This document shows, in pieces, positions 33,429-42,812 of a stretch of 64,000 bases of DNA. The position numbers were made by a program, and so were the translations under genes. How positions within the stretch are numbered: position 1 is the stretch's first letter; every line of letters starts with the position of its first letter. Below the pieces are notes generated by a model. That model had not been told where the DNA came from, searched no databases, and worked only from the letters and a program-made list of their open reading frames with translations. Origin of the DNA: PMNU01 sp035480575 (GTDB taxonomy: Bacteria > Patescibacteriota > Saccharimonadia > Saccharimonadales > UBA4665); assembly GCA_035480575.1 (NCBI GenBank), contig DATIHR010000023.1, positions 1-64,000 on the forward strand. Reading direction: 5' to 3'.

Positions 33429-34217
33429 GTGATTACTACCAACGAAGCTATCAAAGACCCTATTGCGTTCTTACAGGCCGACCCATCGATTATGATCGGC
33501 CAGCAGATTGTGAGCCAGGTCATTACCGCACCCGATCTGGATGTACTCATTGAGCCTACGTTCTTACGATACCCAAACGGCAGGACCGCGATCAAGCCAG
33601 TCTGTAGATTCTTAGGTGACCTGTATTTTAAAGCGATCGGCTATACAGAATTACCTAATGATACACGCTACATGTTGCGCTGGTTTCTGTCATCGCGCGC
33701 TATGAACGACTTGAGCGAAGAACTTGGACGAAAGCCGGGCGAGGATGCACTGAAGTTTGAAACAGTGCCTTTCGACATGATTCCTGACGGTCCATACGTA
33801 GACTATATGGCGCACGGCGTCTGTGCCGAGTCAAGCGGTCCGGATGAGTTTGACCACGACAGAACTAACCATAGGTCCGGCAACTTTTTACTACCGCCCA
33901 GCGTGGTACGAAAGGTTATCCAGCGTGCAGGAAGTGGCGACGAACGGCTCGTAGCGAAGTTCGATGATATGTCTGCAGTTTACAATGACATAATCCAAAA
34001 TTGTACTACCTGGGAAACCATAAACAGTAGGAAACTACTGAGCGGCAACCTTACCAGTGACCTACAAGTCATAGACTGCCTCCGCGCATTCTGGACGAAG
34101 GAAGATTCACCGAAAAAGACGAGGAAATTTATGGCCGATGTCGGTAAACAGATAATCGAACATCTTGAAGAAATCCGGCCGCGCGTGCACGAAATACAAG
34201 CAGCTCGAAGCGGTTAG
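33429..34217 (+). CDS. Uncharacterised protein
   Basis: I do not recognise this 262-residue soluble protein. It has alternating helical and short beta stretches and no membrane segment. It contains an SSGPDEFDHDRTNHRSG run (about 136-152) rich in His and Asp that might bind a metal. It starts with GTG; TTAACT lies seven bases upstream as a weak -10. The gap of 88 bases before it holds an AGTAAAC/GTTTACT inverted repeat (33370-33376 with 33408-33414). It converges with the next gene with a 4-nt overlap. Confidence 0.65.
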   Translation: MITTNEAIKDPIAFLQADPSIMIGQQIVSQVITAPDLDVLIEPTFLRYPNGRTAIKPVCRFLGDLYFKAIGYTELPNDTRYMLRWFLSSRAMNDLSEELGRKPGEDALKFETVPFDMIPDGPYVDYMAHGVCAESSGPDEFDHDRTNHRSGNFLLPPSVVRKVIQRAGSGDERLVAKFDDMSAVYNDIIQNCTTWETINSRKLLSGNLTSDLQVIDCLRAFWTKEDSPKKTRKFMADVGKQIIEHLEEIRPRVHEIQAARSG

Positions 34218-34879
34218 GCCGGCAAGGCATGTCGCGCGGCAAGGTCGTGAGCTACGTCAAACATATGCCTGTAGGTGATATCGTGGTTGTAGCCAAATGC
34301 ATCGGACTCTGGCATGTCGTCCTTGGTAAACCATACGGTATCTAATGCCTCTTGTCCGCCAACCTCGGTACTGCCAAACACCATATTTTCGGTGTCACCT
34401 TTAAGTTTTACTAACCAACGCGCGGCGATAAGATGACGTGAAGCCGGATTCCTAAAGAAACCAGGGCGTACTTCGCCGTCTACCTCACGCATATCTTGCG
34501 CAAGCATATGCGGCCTGTCCCAAGATCCAACCGCCTCAACACCAACACCTAGATCGGTCATAAAATGACGTTCCAGAGCTTCTTTAAGGCTTTCCGGCAC
34601 TTCGTTTCCGTTCTCCTCTTTGCGTTGCACGCCGCCGCCCACAAGGCATAGTTTGCCAGCAAACTTGCCGGTACCACGCAAAATAGCCATCAGTTCTACA
34701 TCACCACGGTCGTTGTAGCGTACGGGCGCGCCATCTACGCAAACACGCGTGCCGAGTTTATCTAGTAACGGATATGCATTGCCATAAACAAACCCACCCG
34801 GTTTAATCATGTCACTATCCGGACGTTTAAGTATCTCGCCTAGCAATTCCTGTGTGCTAAACCCTTCAAGACCGGTCAT
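34214..34879 (-). CDS. Nudix-fold-like protein with degenerate box
   Basis: A 221-residue protein. The region from GKLCLVGGGVQ to LGVGV (about 75-115) has the shape of a Nudix domain: a GGG-V strand, an acidic linker, an ALERHF helix and a G-V end. The REUxEExGU residues are mostly lost, so hydrolysis is doubtful. The rest contains strands such as HLIAARWLVKL and VWFTKDDMPE, both common in Nudix proteins. AGAGGA precedes the ATG. Function is unsure. Confidence 0.6.
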   Translation of the reverse strand: MTGLEGFSTQELLGEILKRPDSDMIKPGGFVYGNAYPLLDKLGTRVCVDGAPVRYNDRGDVELMAILRGTGKFAGKLCLVGGGVQRKEENGNEVPESLKEALERHFMTDLGVGVEAVGSWDRPHMLAQDMREVDGEVRPGFFRNPASRHLIAARWLVKLKGDTENMVFGSTEVGGQEALDTVWFTKDDMPESDAFGYNHDITYRHMFDVAHDLAARHALPA

Positions 34880-34978
34880 GAATGTTCCTCTAAAATATCG
34901 ACTTATTTTACTAGATTAGTCCGTACCCGTCAAATCTCTAGCACCCTGACATAGGTAGCATATGATTAACAAATATGC

Positions 34979-34984
34979 TATAAT
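34979..34984 (+). promoter_or_regulatory. Extended -10 box of the orphan gene at 34991
   Basis: TGCTATAAT is followed by six bases and ATG at 34991. Confidence 0.6.
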
Positions 34985-34990
34985 ATCAAT

Positions 34991-35509
34991 ATGAAAAAGA
35001 TTATTTCGCGGCTATTTGGCAGCACCTCACAAGAGATTAGTCCTGCTGCAGCAGATGTTGCCAAAGGTCCAGAAGCCATGATGCGCGCAAACCGCGTAGT
35101 CATTTTCGGCACTAACTGGGGCGGCCTGCGTATACTTGAGGAAGAATTGTCCAAATTCTTTACTGATCAAGGTATTTCAGAAACCGAGATGGTAGGCATT
35201 CGCTTCAGAGAAAATATTGAAAGGGCCTTTTTCGGCCAACTCCCTAAAGAAGGCGAAGAAATTCCCGAGCGCACGCTGCCGCAAGGTGTAATTGCCCTAC
35301 CAGAAATGCGCACGAATGGCTACGGGATGCATGGTAATATGACCATACCCACACCTGTAAAAGATATCGCCCAACTATGCGCAGAACACGAAGTACCCTT
35401 TGTAATTGTCGAACGCAGCGCAACCGAAGCCACTATGGGCAATATCGCCCTGCAACTGACGCAGCAAGTACAACAACATCAGCTGCCATCGTCCCACTCT
35501 GAAGTATAG
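34991..35509 (+). CDS. Uncharacterised small protein
   Basis: A 172-residue soluble protein with no recognised family. After a basic start (MKKIISRLFG), a beta strand plus Gly turn (VVIFGTNWGGLR, about 37-48) hints at a Rossmann-like fold. The C-terminal 40 residues are helical and Gln-rich. The gene has its own promoter and faces the UDP-xylose synthase gene, two bases away. Confidence 0.65.
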   Translation: MKKIISRLFGSTSQEISPAAADVAKGPEAMMRANRVVIFGTNWGGLRILEEELSKFFTDQGISETEMVGIRFRENIERAFFGQLPKEGEEIPERTLPQGVIALPEMRTNGYGMHGNMTIPTPVKDIAQLCAEHEVPFVIVERSATEATMGNIALQLTQQVQQHQLPSSHSEV

Positions 35510-35511
35510 TT

Positions 35512-36456
35512 TTAAGACTGCGTTTTAAAGTACGCAATTGTCTTTTCTAGGCCTTCGGTTAATTCTACTTTTGGCTGCCAGTGCAGGCGCTCTTTGGCTT
35601 TGGTTATGTCCGGCTTGCGTTGGGTAGGGTCGTCGGGAGGCAGGGGCTTGTAGACTAATTTTGATTTACTGCCGGTTAGTTTTAGTACCTGTTCAGCTAG
35701 TTCCAGCATAGTAAATTCATGCGGGTTGCCGACGTTTATAGGGCCTTCTTCGTTACTGTCTATCAGCGCCAGCATGCCGGCAATTTGATCACTGACGTAG
35801 CAAAAGCTGCGGGTTTGGTCGCCCTTACCGTAAATGGTAATGGGCTCATTTTTAAGTGCCTGCATTATAAAGTTAGACACCACGCGGCCGTCTTTGGGGT
35901 CCATGTGCGGGCCATAGGTATTAAAGATGCGCAGCACGGCGGTGTTTACCTTGTGCTGGGTGCGGTATACCCAAATAAGCGCTTCGGCAAACCGTTTAGC
36001 TTCGTCGTACATACTGCGCGCGCCATACGGGTTTACGTTGCCCCAGTATGTTTCGGGCTGCGGATGTATTGCCGGGTCGCCGTAGACTTCGCTGGTGCTT
36101 GCCTGCATAAAGCGGGCGTTATCGCGCTCGGCTAGGTCTAACAAGTTTTTGGTGCCGACTGCGCCAACAAGCAGCGTTTCTACCGCCAGCTCTTCTGCGT
36201 AACGCGGAGGGCTGGCGGGCGAGGCCAGGTTGGCGATAACGTCATATGTTTTATCAGTAATATTTTTTGGCAAGGGCTCGATAATATCGTGCAGTACAAA
36301 CGTAAAGCCGGGCTTGCCCTCTAGGTCTGCAATATTTTGGCGGCGGCCGGTGCATAGGTCGTCTACACACACTACCTCGTCGCCGCGGGCCAGTAGCGCC
36401 GCGCACACATGCGAACCCAAAAAGCCGGAGCCCCCAGCTACGAGCACCCTAGCCAT
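35512..36456 (-). CDS. UDP-glucuronate decarboxylase (UDP-xylose synthase)
   Basis: A 314-residue SDR enzyme that makes UDP-xylose from UDP-glucuronate. GGSGFLGSHV binds NAD. NLASPASPPRY is characteristic of UXS enzymes, as are STSEVYGDP, the catalytic YDEAKR, RIFNTYGPHMDP, and QTRSFCYVSD. Its ATG lies inside the end of the upstream ugd gene with an 8-nt overlap, so the two are co-translated and make UDP-xylose from UDP-glucose. Confidence 0.93.
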   Translation of the reverse strand: MARVLVAGGSGFLGSHVCAALLARGDEVVCVDDLCTGRRQNIADLEGKPGFTFVLHDIIEPLPKNITDKTYDVIANLASPASPPRYAEELAVETLLVGAVGTKNLLDLAERDNARFMQASTSEVYGDPAIHPQPETYWGNVNPYGARSMYDEAKRFAEALIWVYRTQHKVNTAVLRIFNTYGPHMDPKDGRVVSNFIMQALKNEPITIYGKGDQTRSFCYVSDQIAGMLALIDSNEEGPINVGNPHEFTMLELAEQVLKLTGSKSKLVYKPLPPDDPTQRKPDITKAKERLHWQPKVELTEGLEKTIAYFKTQS

Positions 36457-37765
36457 GGACGACTTCTTCGCGGCCGATACTTATGTAGGTTAGTCCTGCC
36501 TGTTTCATGGCTGCTGGCTCAAAAATATTACGCCCGTCAAATACCGTGCGGTCCCGCAGTTTTTTAGCCAGTTCGCCGGGTTCGACGCTTGCGAATTCTT
36601 TCCATTCGGTTACTACCACCAATATGTCGGCGCCTTCAAGCGCCTCGTGCGCACTACCAGCGTAGGTAACATCTGTGTCGCTCAGCGCACGCTTCGTGTT
36701 TTCTATGGCTTCTGGGTCGTACGCCCGCACGTTAGCGCCGGCTTTTACCAGTTCTTGTATAACGTGCAGCGCTGGTGCTTCACGAATGTCATCAGTATCC
36801 GGCTTGAATGCCAAGCCCCATACGGCAAATGTTTTGCCTTTAACATCGCCTACACGGTTTTTAATCTTTTGGGTAAATAGTTCCTTTTGGCGAGCATTTA
36901 CGTCCATTACGGACTGTAAAATTTTAAAGTCATAGTCACTGCGTTTAGCGGTAGTTGCGAGGGCTAGCACATCCTTAGGGAAACAACTGCCGCCGTAACC
37001 CAGGCCGGGGTACAAAAAACGCATGCCAATGCGCTCGTCTAGGCCAATGCCGTGCCGCACGCTGTCTACATTGGCACCCAGTTTTTCACACAAGTTAGCA
37101 ATCTCGTTCATAAAGCTAATTTTGGTGGCCAGGAACGAATTAGCGGCGTACTTGGTCATTTCGCTGGAGGCTTCATCCATAATTAACAGGGTTGTCACTT
37201 CCTCTGAGGTAAATGGCTGGTAGACCTCTTCCATAACTTTGCGGGCACGGTCGGACGACACGCCCACCACAATACGGTCTGGGTCCATAAAGTCGGTAAC
37301 GGCAAAACCTTCGCGCAAAAACTCCGGGTTCGATACCACGTCAAACGGCACCTTCGTGTGTTTGGCTATGGCCTCGCGTACCTTGCCAGCGGTGCCAACG
37401 GGTACCGTACTTTTATTAACAAACACCGTGTAGTCTTTGATTATTTTGGCCGTATCCGCAGCCGCACCTAGCACAAACCGTAAATCGGCCTCGCCATCGG
37501 CACCTGGCGGCGTGGGTAGGGCAAAAAACACAACCTGGGGCGCACCCATTTTTTCTGCCGAATCTACAAATATTAACCGCTTCGCTTGCTGGTTTTTATG
37601 CACCAGTTCCGCCAGCCCTGGCTCGTAAATAGGGATGTCACCCTTCTGCAAGCGTTCTATTTTAGCTTTATCTATATCGACACAAACCACCTCGTGGCCA
37701 ATCTCTGCCAAACACGTCCCGGTTACTAAGCCAACGTACCCTGTTCCAATAATTGTTACCTTCAT
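36449..37765 (-). CDS. ugd: UDP-glucose 6-dehydrogenase
   Basis: A 438-residue enzyme that oxidises UDP-glucose to UDP-glucuronate with two NAD. IIGTGYVGLVTG binds NAD, the NPEFLREG block is at about 155-162, the catalytic Cys is in GYGGSCFPKD (about 257-266), and AFKPDTDDIREAP follows. The start MKVTIIG at 37765 is the family norm; an in-frame GTG lies at 37774. The decarboxylase gene follows with an 8-nt overlap. Confidence 0.95.
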   Translation of the reverse strand: MKVTIIGTGYVGLVTGTCLAEIGHEVVCVDIDKAKIERLQKGDIPIYEPGLAELVHKNQQAKRLIFVDSAEKMGAPQVVFFALPTPPGADGEADLRFVLGAAADTAKIIKDYTVFVNKSTVPVGTAGKVREAIAKHTKVPFDVVSNPEFLREGFAVTDFMDPDRIVVGVSSDRARKVMEEVYQPFTSEEVTTLLIMDEASSEMTKYAANSFLATKISFMNEIANLCEKLGANVDSVRHGIGLDERIGMRFLYPGLGYGGSCFPKDVLALATTAKRSDYDFKILQSVMDVNARQKELFTQKIKNRVGDVKGKTFAVWGLAFKPDTDDIREAPALHVIQELVKAGANVRAYDPEAIENTKRALSDTDVTYAGSAHEALEGADILVVVTEWKEFASVEPGELAKKLRDRTVFDGRNIFEPAAMKQAGLTYISIGREEVVHG

Positions 37766-37830
37766 GTACTTCACTCTAAGGTAAACGTAGATGCTGAATC
37801 AAGCTCAGAATAGTAGGACCTTGTCGTTCC

Positions 37831-37860
37831 TTGACTGTCCAGCCCAAAGATATCTATACT
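37831..37860 (+). promoter_or_regulatory. Promoter of the epimerase pair
   Basis: TTGACT (37831-37836), an 18-base spacer, and TATACT (37855-37860). A leader of about 30 nt with GAGGGG precedes the ATG at 37897. This is one of the few standard sigma-70-like promoters in the window. Confidence 0.6.
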
Positions 37861-37896
37861 AGCCTGTAAACTATAAAACACGACAAGTGAGGGGTT

Positions 37897-38949
37897 ATGC
37901 GAGCATTAGTTACTGGTTCGGCTGGACTTATTGGGTCGGAAGCCGTTAAATTTTTGGCCGAAAAAGGCTTTGAAATTATCGGCATAGATAACAACATGCG
38001 CAGCTACTTTTTTGGCGATGAAGCCAGCACAGACTGGAACCGCCAAAAGCTCGAGAAACAACTAAAAGAGCAATACACTCACGTAAAAGCCGACATCCGC
38101 GAAGACAAAGCCATAGAAGAAGTCTTTAAAAAGCATGGCAAGTTCGACATTATCGTACACACTGCCGCCCAACCCTCGCACGACTGGGCTGCCCGCGAAC
38201 CTTACACCGACTTTAGTGTAAACGCCACCGGCACACTCGTAATGCTCGAAAACATGCGCAAACACTCCCCCGACGCTGTGTTTATTTTTACCAGCACCAA
38301 CAAAGTATATGGCGATACCCCCAACCGCCTGCCGCTGATCGAGCTCGAGAAGCGTTGGGAACTACCCAAAGACCACCCCTTCTACATTGGTATCGACGAA
38401 TCCATGAGCATCGACCAAACTAAGCACTCTATTTTTGGCGCTAGTAAAGTTGCCGCAGATGTTATGGTGCAGGAGTACGGCCGCTACTTTAATTTTAAAA
38501 CGGCTGTGTTCCGCGGTGGCTGCTTAACCGGCCCGTCGCACAGTGGCGCCGAGCTGCACGGCTTTTTGGCCTACCTTATTAAGTGCATTTACTCCGGCAA
38601 AAAATACACCATCTTTGGCTACAAGGGCAAACAAGTACGCGACAATATTCACTCGCACGACCTCGTAAACGCCTTTTGGCACTTCTACCAAAAGCCACGA
38701 AGTGGCGAGGTGTACAACATGGGTGGTGCCCGCAACTCTAACATCTCTATGCTTGAAGCTATCGAGAAGATAGAGAAACTACTGGGCAAAAAAGCCAACT
38801 ACGAGCTGTCCGACGAAAACCGTATTGGTGACCACATTTGGTATGTATCGGACGTGTCTAAATTTAAAAAGCACTACCCCAAGTGGGACTTTACCTACGA
38901 CATCGACGCCATATTAAAAGAAATGTGCGCAGCAGTCCAAAAGGACTAA
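37897..38949 (+). CDS. CDP-paratose 2-epimerase-like SDR (first of two)
   Basis: A 350-residue extended SDR. The Rossmann motif is GSAGLIGSE. AAQPSHDWA, TSTNKVYGDTPN, and SIDQTKHSIFGASK (with the catalytic residues) are typical of CDP-paratose/tyvelose epimerases and their relatives. A CDP-sugar or other NDP-sugar is likely, but no CDP-sugar synthase gene is seen here. The next gene, a second enzyme of the same group, begins five bases after the stop. Confidence 0.8.
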   Translation: MRALVTGSAGLIGSEAVKFLAEKGFEIIGIDNNMRSYFFGDEASTDWNRQKLEKQLKEQYTHVKADIREDKAIEEVFKKHGKFDIIVHTAAQPSHDWAAREPYTDFSVNATGTLVMLENMRKHSPDAVFIFTSTNKVYGDTPNRLPLIELEKRWELPKDHPFYIGIDESMSIDQTKHSIFGASKVAADVMVQEYGRYFNFKTAVFRGGCLTGPSHSGAELHGFLAYLIKCIYSGKKYTIFGYKGKQVRDNIHSHDLVNAFWHFYQKPRSGEVYNMGGARNSNISMLEAIEKIEKLLGKKANYELSDENRIGDHIWYVSDVSKFKKHYPKWDFTYDIDAILKEMCAAVQKD

Positions 38950-38954
38950 TAACA

Positions 38955-40031
38955 ATGAGTATTGCAAAGTACAAACGTATTTTAATTACCGGTGGCGCGG
39001 GGTTCGTAGGCTCCAATTTAGCCATGCGCTTGCGGGAAGATCTGCCGAAGGCCGAAATAGTTTGCTTAGACAACCTGAAGCGGCGTGGCTCGGAACTGGC
39101 GGTTCGCCGGTTAACGAACGCCGGCGTGCAGTTTATTCATGGTGATATTCGAAGCCGCGAGGACCTGGTAATGCCACGTATTGACTTGCTTATAGAATGC
39201 GCCGCAGAACCGTCGGTTATGGCAGGTATAGAATCTTCGCCTGATTACCTTATTAATACCAACCTCGTCGGCACCCTAAACTGCTTGGAACTCGCTCGCA
39301 AAGACGATGCCGACGTCGTTTTCTTATCTACAAGCCGCGTGTACCCAATGCAGCATATAAACAACCTAAAGTTCAAAGAAACCGACACCCGATTCGAGCT
39401 GGTAGAACTACAAGAAACGTCCGGCGCAAGCAAGCATGGTATTGCGGAACACTTCCCGCTGGACAAACCGCGGTCGCTGTATGGCGCTACTAAACTTATT
39501 TCCGAAATTATGATTGGTGAATATACGGACACTTTCCATTTGCGTGCCATCGTCAACCGCTGCGGCGTCATTACCGGCCCCTGGCAAATGGGCAAGGTAG
39601 ACCAAGGCGTGGTTGTGCTGTGGGTTGCCCGGCACTACTTTAAAAAACCGCTTAGCTATATTGGCTACGGTGGTACCGGCAAGCAGGTGCGCGACTTTAT
39701 ACATATCCATGACCTCTACCGCGCGGTTAAACATCAACTAGATAATTTTAACGATTATAGCGGCGAAGTCTACAACGTAGGTGGTGGGCTTGAAAACAGC
39801 GTGTCACTACAAGAGCTAACGCGCTTATGCGAAGAAGTTACCGGCAACAAGATTGATATCGCCTCGGTAATAGACGAACGCCAGGCAGACCTAATAAGCT
39901 TTGTTACCGACAGCCGCAAATTCAAACAAAAGTCTAAACTAAAATGGGAGAAAGGCCCCAAAGAAACCGTACAAGACATCTACAAATGGATTAAAGAAAA
40001 CGAAGATGACTTACGGCCAATTTTAGGGTAA
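38955..40031 (+). CDS. CDP-paratose 2-epimerase-like SDR (second of two)
   Basis: A 358-residue extended SDR. ITGGAGFVGSN is the cofactor site. ECAAEPSVMAG, FLSTSRVYPM, SLYGATKL and GTGKQVRDFIH place it in the CDP-paratose 2-epimerase/tyvelose branch. An upstream in-frame ATG at 38883 lies within the previous gene and is unlikely. The pair could act in sequence on one sugar nucleotide. The GT2 gene follows ten bases later. Confidence 0.8.
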   Translation: MSIAKYKRILITGGAGFVGSNLAMRLREDLPKAEIVCLDNLKRRGSELAVRRLTNAGVQFIHGDIRSREDLVMPRIDLLIECAAEPSVMAGIESSPDYLINTNLVGTLNCLELARKDDADVVFLSTSRVYPMQHINNLKFKETDTRFELVELQETSGASKHGIAEHFPLDKPRSLYGATKLISEIMIGEYTDTFHLRAIVNRCGVITGPWQMGKVDQGVVVLWVARHYFKKPLSYIGYGGTGKQVRDFIHIHDLYRAVKHQLDNFNDYSGEVYNVGGGLENSVSLQELTRLCEEVTGNKIDIASVIDERQADLISFVTDSRKFKQKSKLKWEKGPKETVQDIYKWIKENEDDLRPILG

Positions 40032-40041
40032 AGTAATATTC

Positions 40042-40794
40042 ATGAAATTATCAGTAGTTATACCTGGGCACAACGAAGAAGCATCCATAGAAGAAACAGT
40101 ACGCGCGTTCCACGACGAGCTGCACAAAGAAAACATTAACCACGAAATTGTGGTTGTAAACGACAACAGCACCGACAGCACCGAAGACATCCTGCGTCGC
40201 CTGCACAAAGAAATCCCCCAAGTACGGTACGTAAACAATACGCCGCCCAACGGCTTTGGTTTTGCCGTGCGTAAAGGGTTGGAATCGTACTCCGGCGACT
40301 GCGTAGCTATCGTTATGGCCGACATGTCCGACCGGCCTGTAGACCTCGTTACATATTTCCGTACTATGGAAGACGGCGATTACGACGCCGTGTTCGGGTC
40401 ACGCTTTATAAAAGGCGGCAAGACCATTGACTACCCGAAAAACAAGATTTTTCTGAACCGGTTTACTAACACCCTTATAAAAATACTATTCGGCATTCGA
40501 TATAACGACGTTACTAATGCATTTAAGCTGTATAAGCGCGAGACTATCGATGGTGTACGCCCATTCTTAAGCCATCACTTTAATCTAACCGTAGAACTAC
40601 CCCTCAAAGCCATCGTACGAGGCTACAGCTACACCGTTGTGCCCAACTGGTGGGTCAATCGCAAAGACGGCGAGTCTAAGCTCAAAATTAAAGAAATGGG
40701 CAGCCGCTACTTTTACGTTATTTTGTACTGTTTAATAGAGAAATGGCTGTCACGCGGTGACTACCAAAAGGGCAAACCGCGCGTTACCAACTAA
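40042..40794 (+). CDS. Glycosyltransferase family 2
   Basis: A 250-residue GT-A enzyme. It has VVIPGHNEEASIEETV, VVVNDNSTDST, and a MADMSD metal-binding segment (about 93-98). The closest general type is the polyprenyl-phosphate sugar transferases (DPM-like, ArnC-like), without C-terminal membrane helices. It directly follows the epimerase pair and precedes a polytopic membrane protein, which suggests a lipid-linked sugar donor that is then used outside. Confidence 0.87.
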   Translation: MKLSVVIPGHNEEASIEETVRAFHDELHKENINHEIVVVNDNSTDSTEDILRRLHKEIPQVRYVNNTPPNGFGFAVRKGLESYSGDCVAIVMADMSDRPVDLVTYFRTMEDGDYDAVFGSRFIKGGKTIDYPKNKIFLNRFTNTLIKILFGIRYNDVTNAFKLYKRETIDGVRPFLSHHFNLTVELPLKAIVRGYSYTVVPNWWVNRKDGESKLKIKEMGSRYFYVILYCLIEKWLSRGDYQKGKPRVTN

Positions 40795-40813
40795 GGCGTA
40801 AGGGAAGGGTGGC

Positions 40814-42139
40814 ATGGCAAAAATAAAACGGTTCGTTTTGGCCTACAAATGGTGGCTAGTAGCAATTGCCGTACCTGTTTTGTACCTGTTATACCTACTA
40901 CTTAAGTATGGCGTGAATGTGCCATTTTGGGATGAGTGGGAAATTGTAACGCTACTGCAAAAGCATGATGCAGGTACATTATCGCTCTACGACTTTTGGG
41001 CGCAGCATAACGAGCACCGGCTGTTGTTCCCGCAGTTAATAATGGTGTACCTTGGGTTCCTTACCCACTGGAATCTGAATGCCGAACTGCTGGTGAGCTT
41101 TGCGTTTGCTGCCGCCTCCCTCCTACTAGTGCTGCACATGCTGTACCGGAACTTCGGTGCAACCCGGCGCCCGGTCATGATCGCCTTGGGCATTTTTGCG
41201 GCTGTATTGTTCTTTTCGCCCATGCAATGGGAGAACTGGCTATGGGGCTGGCAAATAGAGTGGTACATGGTTATTTTTGGGGCAATCGCTACCGTATGGG
41301 CCATTACCAGCTGGCCAAAGAGCTGGCCGGAACGTCTGGCGCTGCCAGTCGCCATAGCTACCGCCTTTTTTGCGACGTACTCGCTTGGCAACGGACCCTT
41401 TACCTGGATTGTCGGCGCGGTATTGCTCTTTTTGATGGGCAGTAGCAGGCGCAAGCTACTCGTTTGGGGTGGGGCCGCCGCCGTAACGCTTGCAAGCCAC
41501 TACTACCACTACAGCGGCAGCGCCGGGCAACCCCCCAAAAGCCTACTGCTGCACGAACCCCTCCAGTACATCGAATACGTATTTATCTATATGGGGCGGC
41601 CGTTGGCGTTCGACATCCATACGTCGTTTATATTTGGCGGTATTATTGCCCTGGCCTGCGGCTGGGCACTGTGGCGCATTATACAAAAACGTAACGTACC
41701 CATCATTGCCCTGCCCTGGGTTGGACTGGTTATGTTCGGCGCCATGAGTGCACTGTCTACGGGCATATCCCGCCTAGGCTACGGGCGGCAGCAGGCGTTT
41801 TCTAACAGGTACATGACCGTATCCATGCTACTTACCCTAGGTATTGTGGTGCTCGTTATTACCCTATGGCCCACGGCCAAAAAAACCAAAAAGGCGACCC
41901 AAGCACGCGTGCAGCAGTACGTACTAGCCAGCGTCGCCGTCCTTACGCTAATACTGGCCATTAACTACCCCAAAGGCGTTCATTCGTTTGCCAACCAAAG
42001 CCAGTATCTAAAGGACATCCAACGCTGCACCAAAGCGCCCAACCCCTACGACATCTGCCTACTTTCGGCCTATCCCAACAAAGATAGAGTACGCGGTATG
42101 ATCAACTACCTAAAAGAAAAACACTTATCGAGTTATTGA
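40814..42139 (+). CDS. Polytopic membrane protein, possible GT-C glycosyltransferase
   Basis: A 441-residue protein with about nine or ten membrane segments. The first extracytoplasmic loop carries PFWDEWE (about 38-44) and a NEHRLLFPQL stretch. An acidic pair in the first loop is what GT-C enzymes use for catalysis with polyprenyl-phosphate sugars. The C-terminal about 50 residues form a soluble tail. It lies right after a GT2 that may make such a donor. The GT-C role is an inference from shape and context. Confidence 0.65.
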   Translation: MAKIKRFVLAYKWWLVAIAVPVLYLLYLLLKYGVNVPFWDEWEIVTLLQKHDAGTLSLYDFWAQHNEHRLLFPQLIMVYLGFLTHWNLNAELLVSFAFAAASLLLVLHMLYRNFGATRRPVMIALGIFAAVLFFSPMQWENWLWGWQIEWYMVIFGAIATVWAITSWPKSWPERLALPVAIATAFFATYSLGNGPFTWIVGAVLLFLMGSSRRKLLVWGGAAAVTLASHYYHYSGSAGQPPKSLLLHEPLQYIEYVFIYMGRPLAFDIHTSFIFGGIIALACGWALWRIIQKRNVPIIALPWVGLVMFGAMSALSTGISRLGYGRQQAFSNRYMTVSMLLTLGIVVLVITLWPTAKKTKKATQARVQQYVLASVAVLTLILAINYPKGVHSFANQSQYLKDIQRCTKAPNPYDICLLSAYPNKDRVRGMINYLKEKHLSSY

Positions 42140-42242
42140 GCTCTTTCATTAGTTTTACAATAAGGCACTTTAGTTGCCTAAAACCATAAGTAATATTGAA
42201 GTTGCGCATCCGTCGGAGTACACTAGCACTACCGGATTATAT

Positions 42243-42812
42243 ATGCGCACCAGCAAGAAACGCACAAAACCATCTTTTATACGCCGAAAAAGCACGCTCG
42301 TAGCAAGCGTGATTGCTGTGCTTATTGTGGCTGGCGCTAGTGCCTACTATTTTAACCACCCCAACCAAGCCGCCAATAACAAGCCCGTACAGCCCACCAA
42401 CACTGTCGATTACAGCCCACCCACCCCCGAAGAAAAGGCCGAAACCGAACGGATGAAAGAACAAATTACCAACCCCACCAAAGACGACACGGGCGGCCCC
42501 ACCGAATCCAACGAGCTTAGCATCAGTATTATCCGCGCCGGCCAAAATGCCAGCGGCCAACCACTAAGCATTCGCGCGCTCGTAACCGGCACAAACACCG
42601 GCACGTGCAATGTCACGCTTACAAAGTCCGGCCAGCCAACCGTTACCAAAAGCTTCCCTATTGCATACGAAGTAAATTCTGCATCGTGCCAAGGTGCCGA
42701 TATTCCGGCCAGCGCATTTAGCGCCGGAGGCCAGTGGGAGCTTAAACTAACTGCACAAATAGGCAACCTTATATCCCCTGCCGTAACGCAAACAGTAACA
42801 ATAACACCGTGA
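42243..42812 (+). CDS. Membrane-anchored protein with Ig-like domain
   Basis: A 189-residue protein with a basic N-terminus (RTSKKRTKPSFIRRK), one membrane segment (about 20-38), a Pro/Glu-rich linker (about 50-85), and a C-terminal beta-sandwich with two Cys (GTCNV and SASCQ) that could form a disulfide. The start at 42243 is chosen over a TTG at 42174, which has no support. The stop overlaps the start of the hemagglutinin-like gene by 4 nt, so the two may be partners at the surface. Confidence 0.7.
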   Translation: MRTSKKRTKPSFIRRKSTLVASVIAVLIVAGASAYYFNHPNQAANNKPVQPTNTVDYSPPTPEEKAETERMKEQITNPTKDDTGGPTESNELSISIIRAGQNASGQPLSIRALVTGTNTGTCNVTLTKSGQPTVTKSFPIAYEVNSASCQGADIPASAFSAGGQWELKLTAQIGNLISPAVTQTVTITP

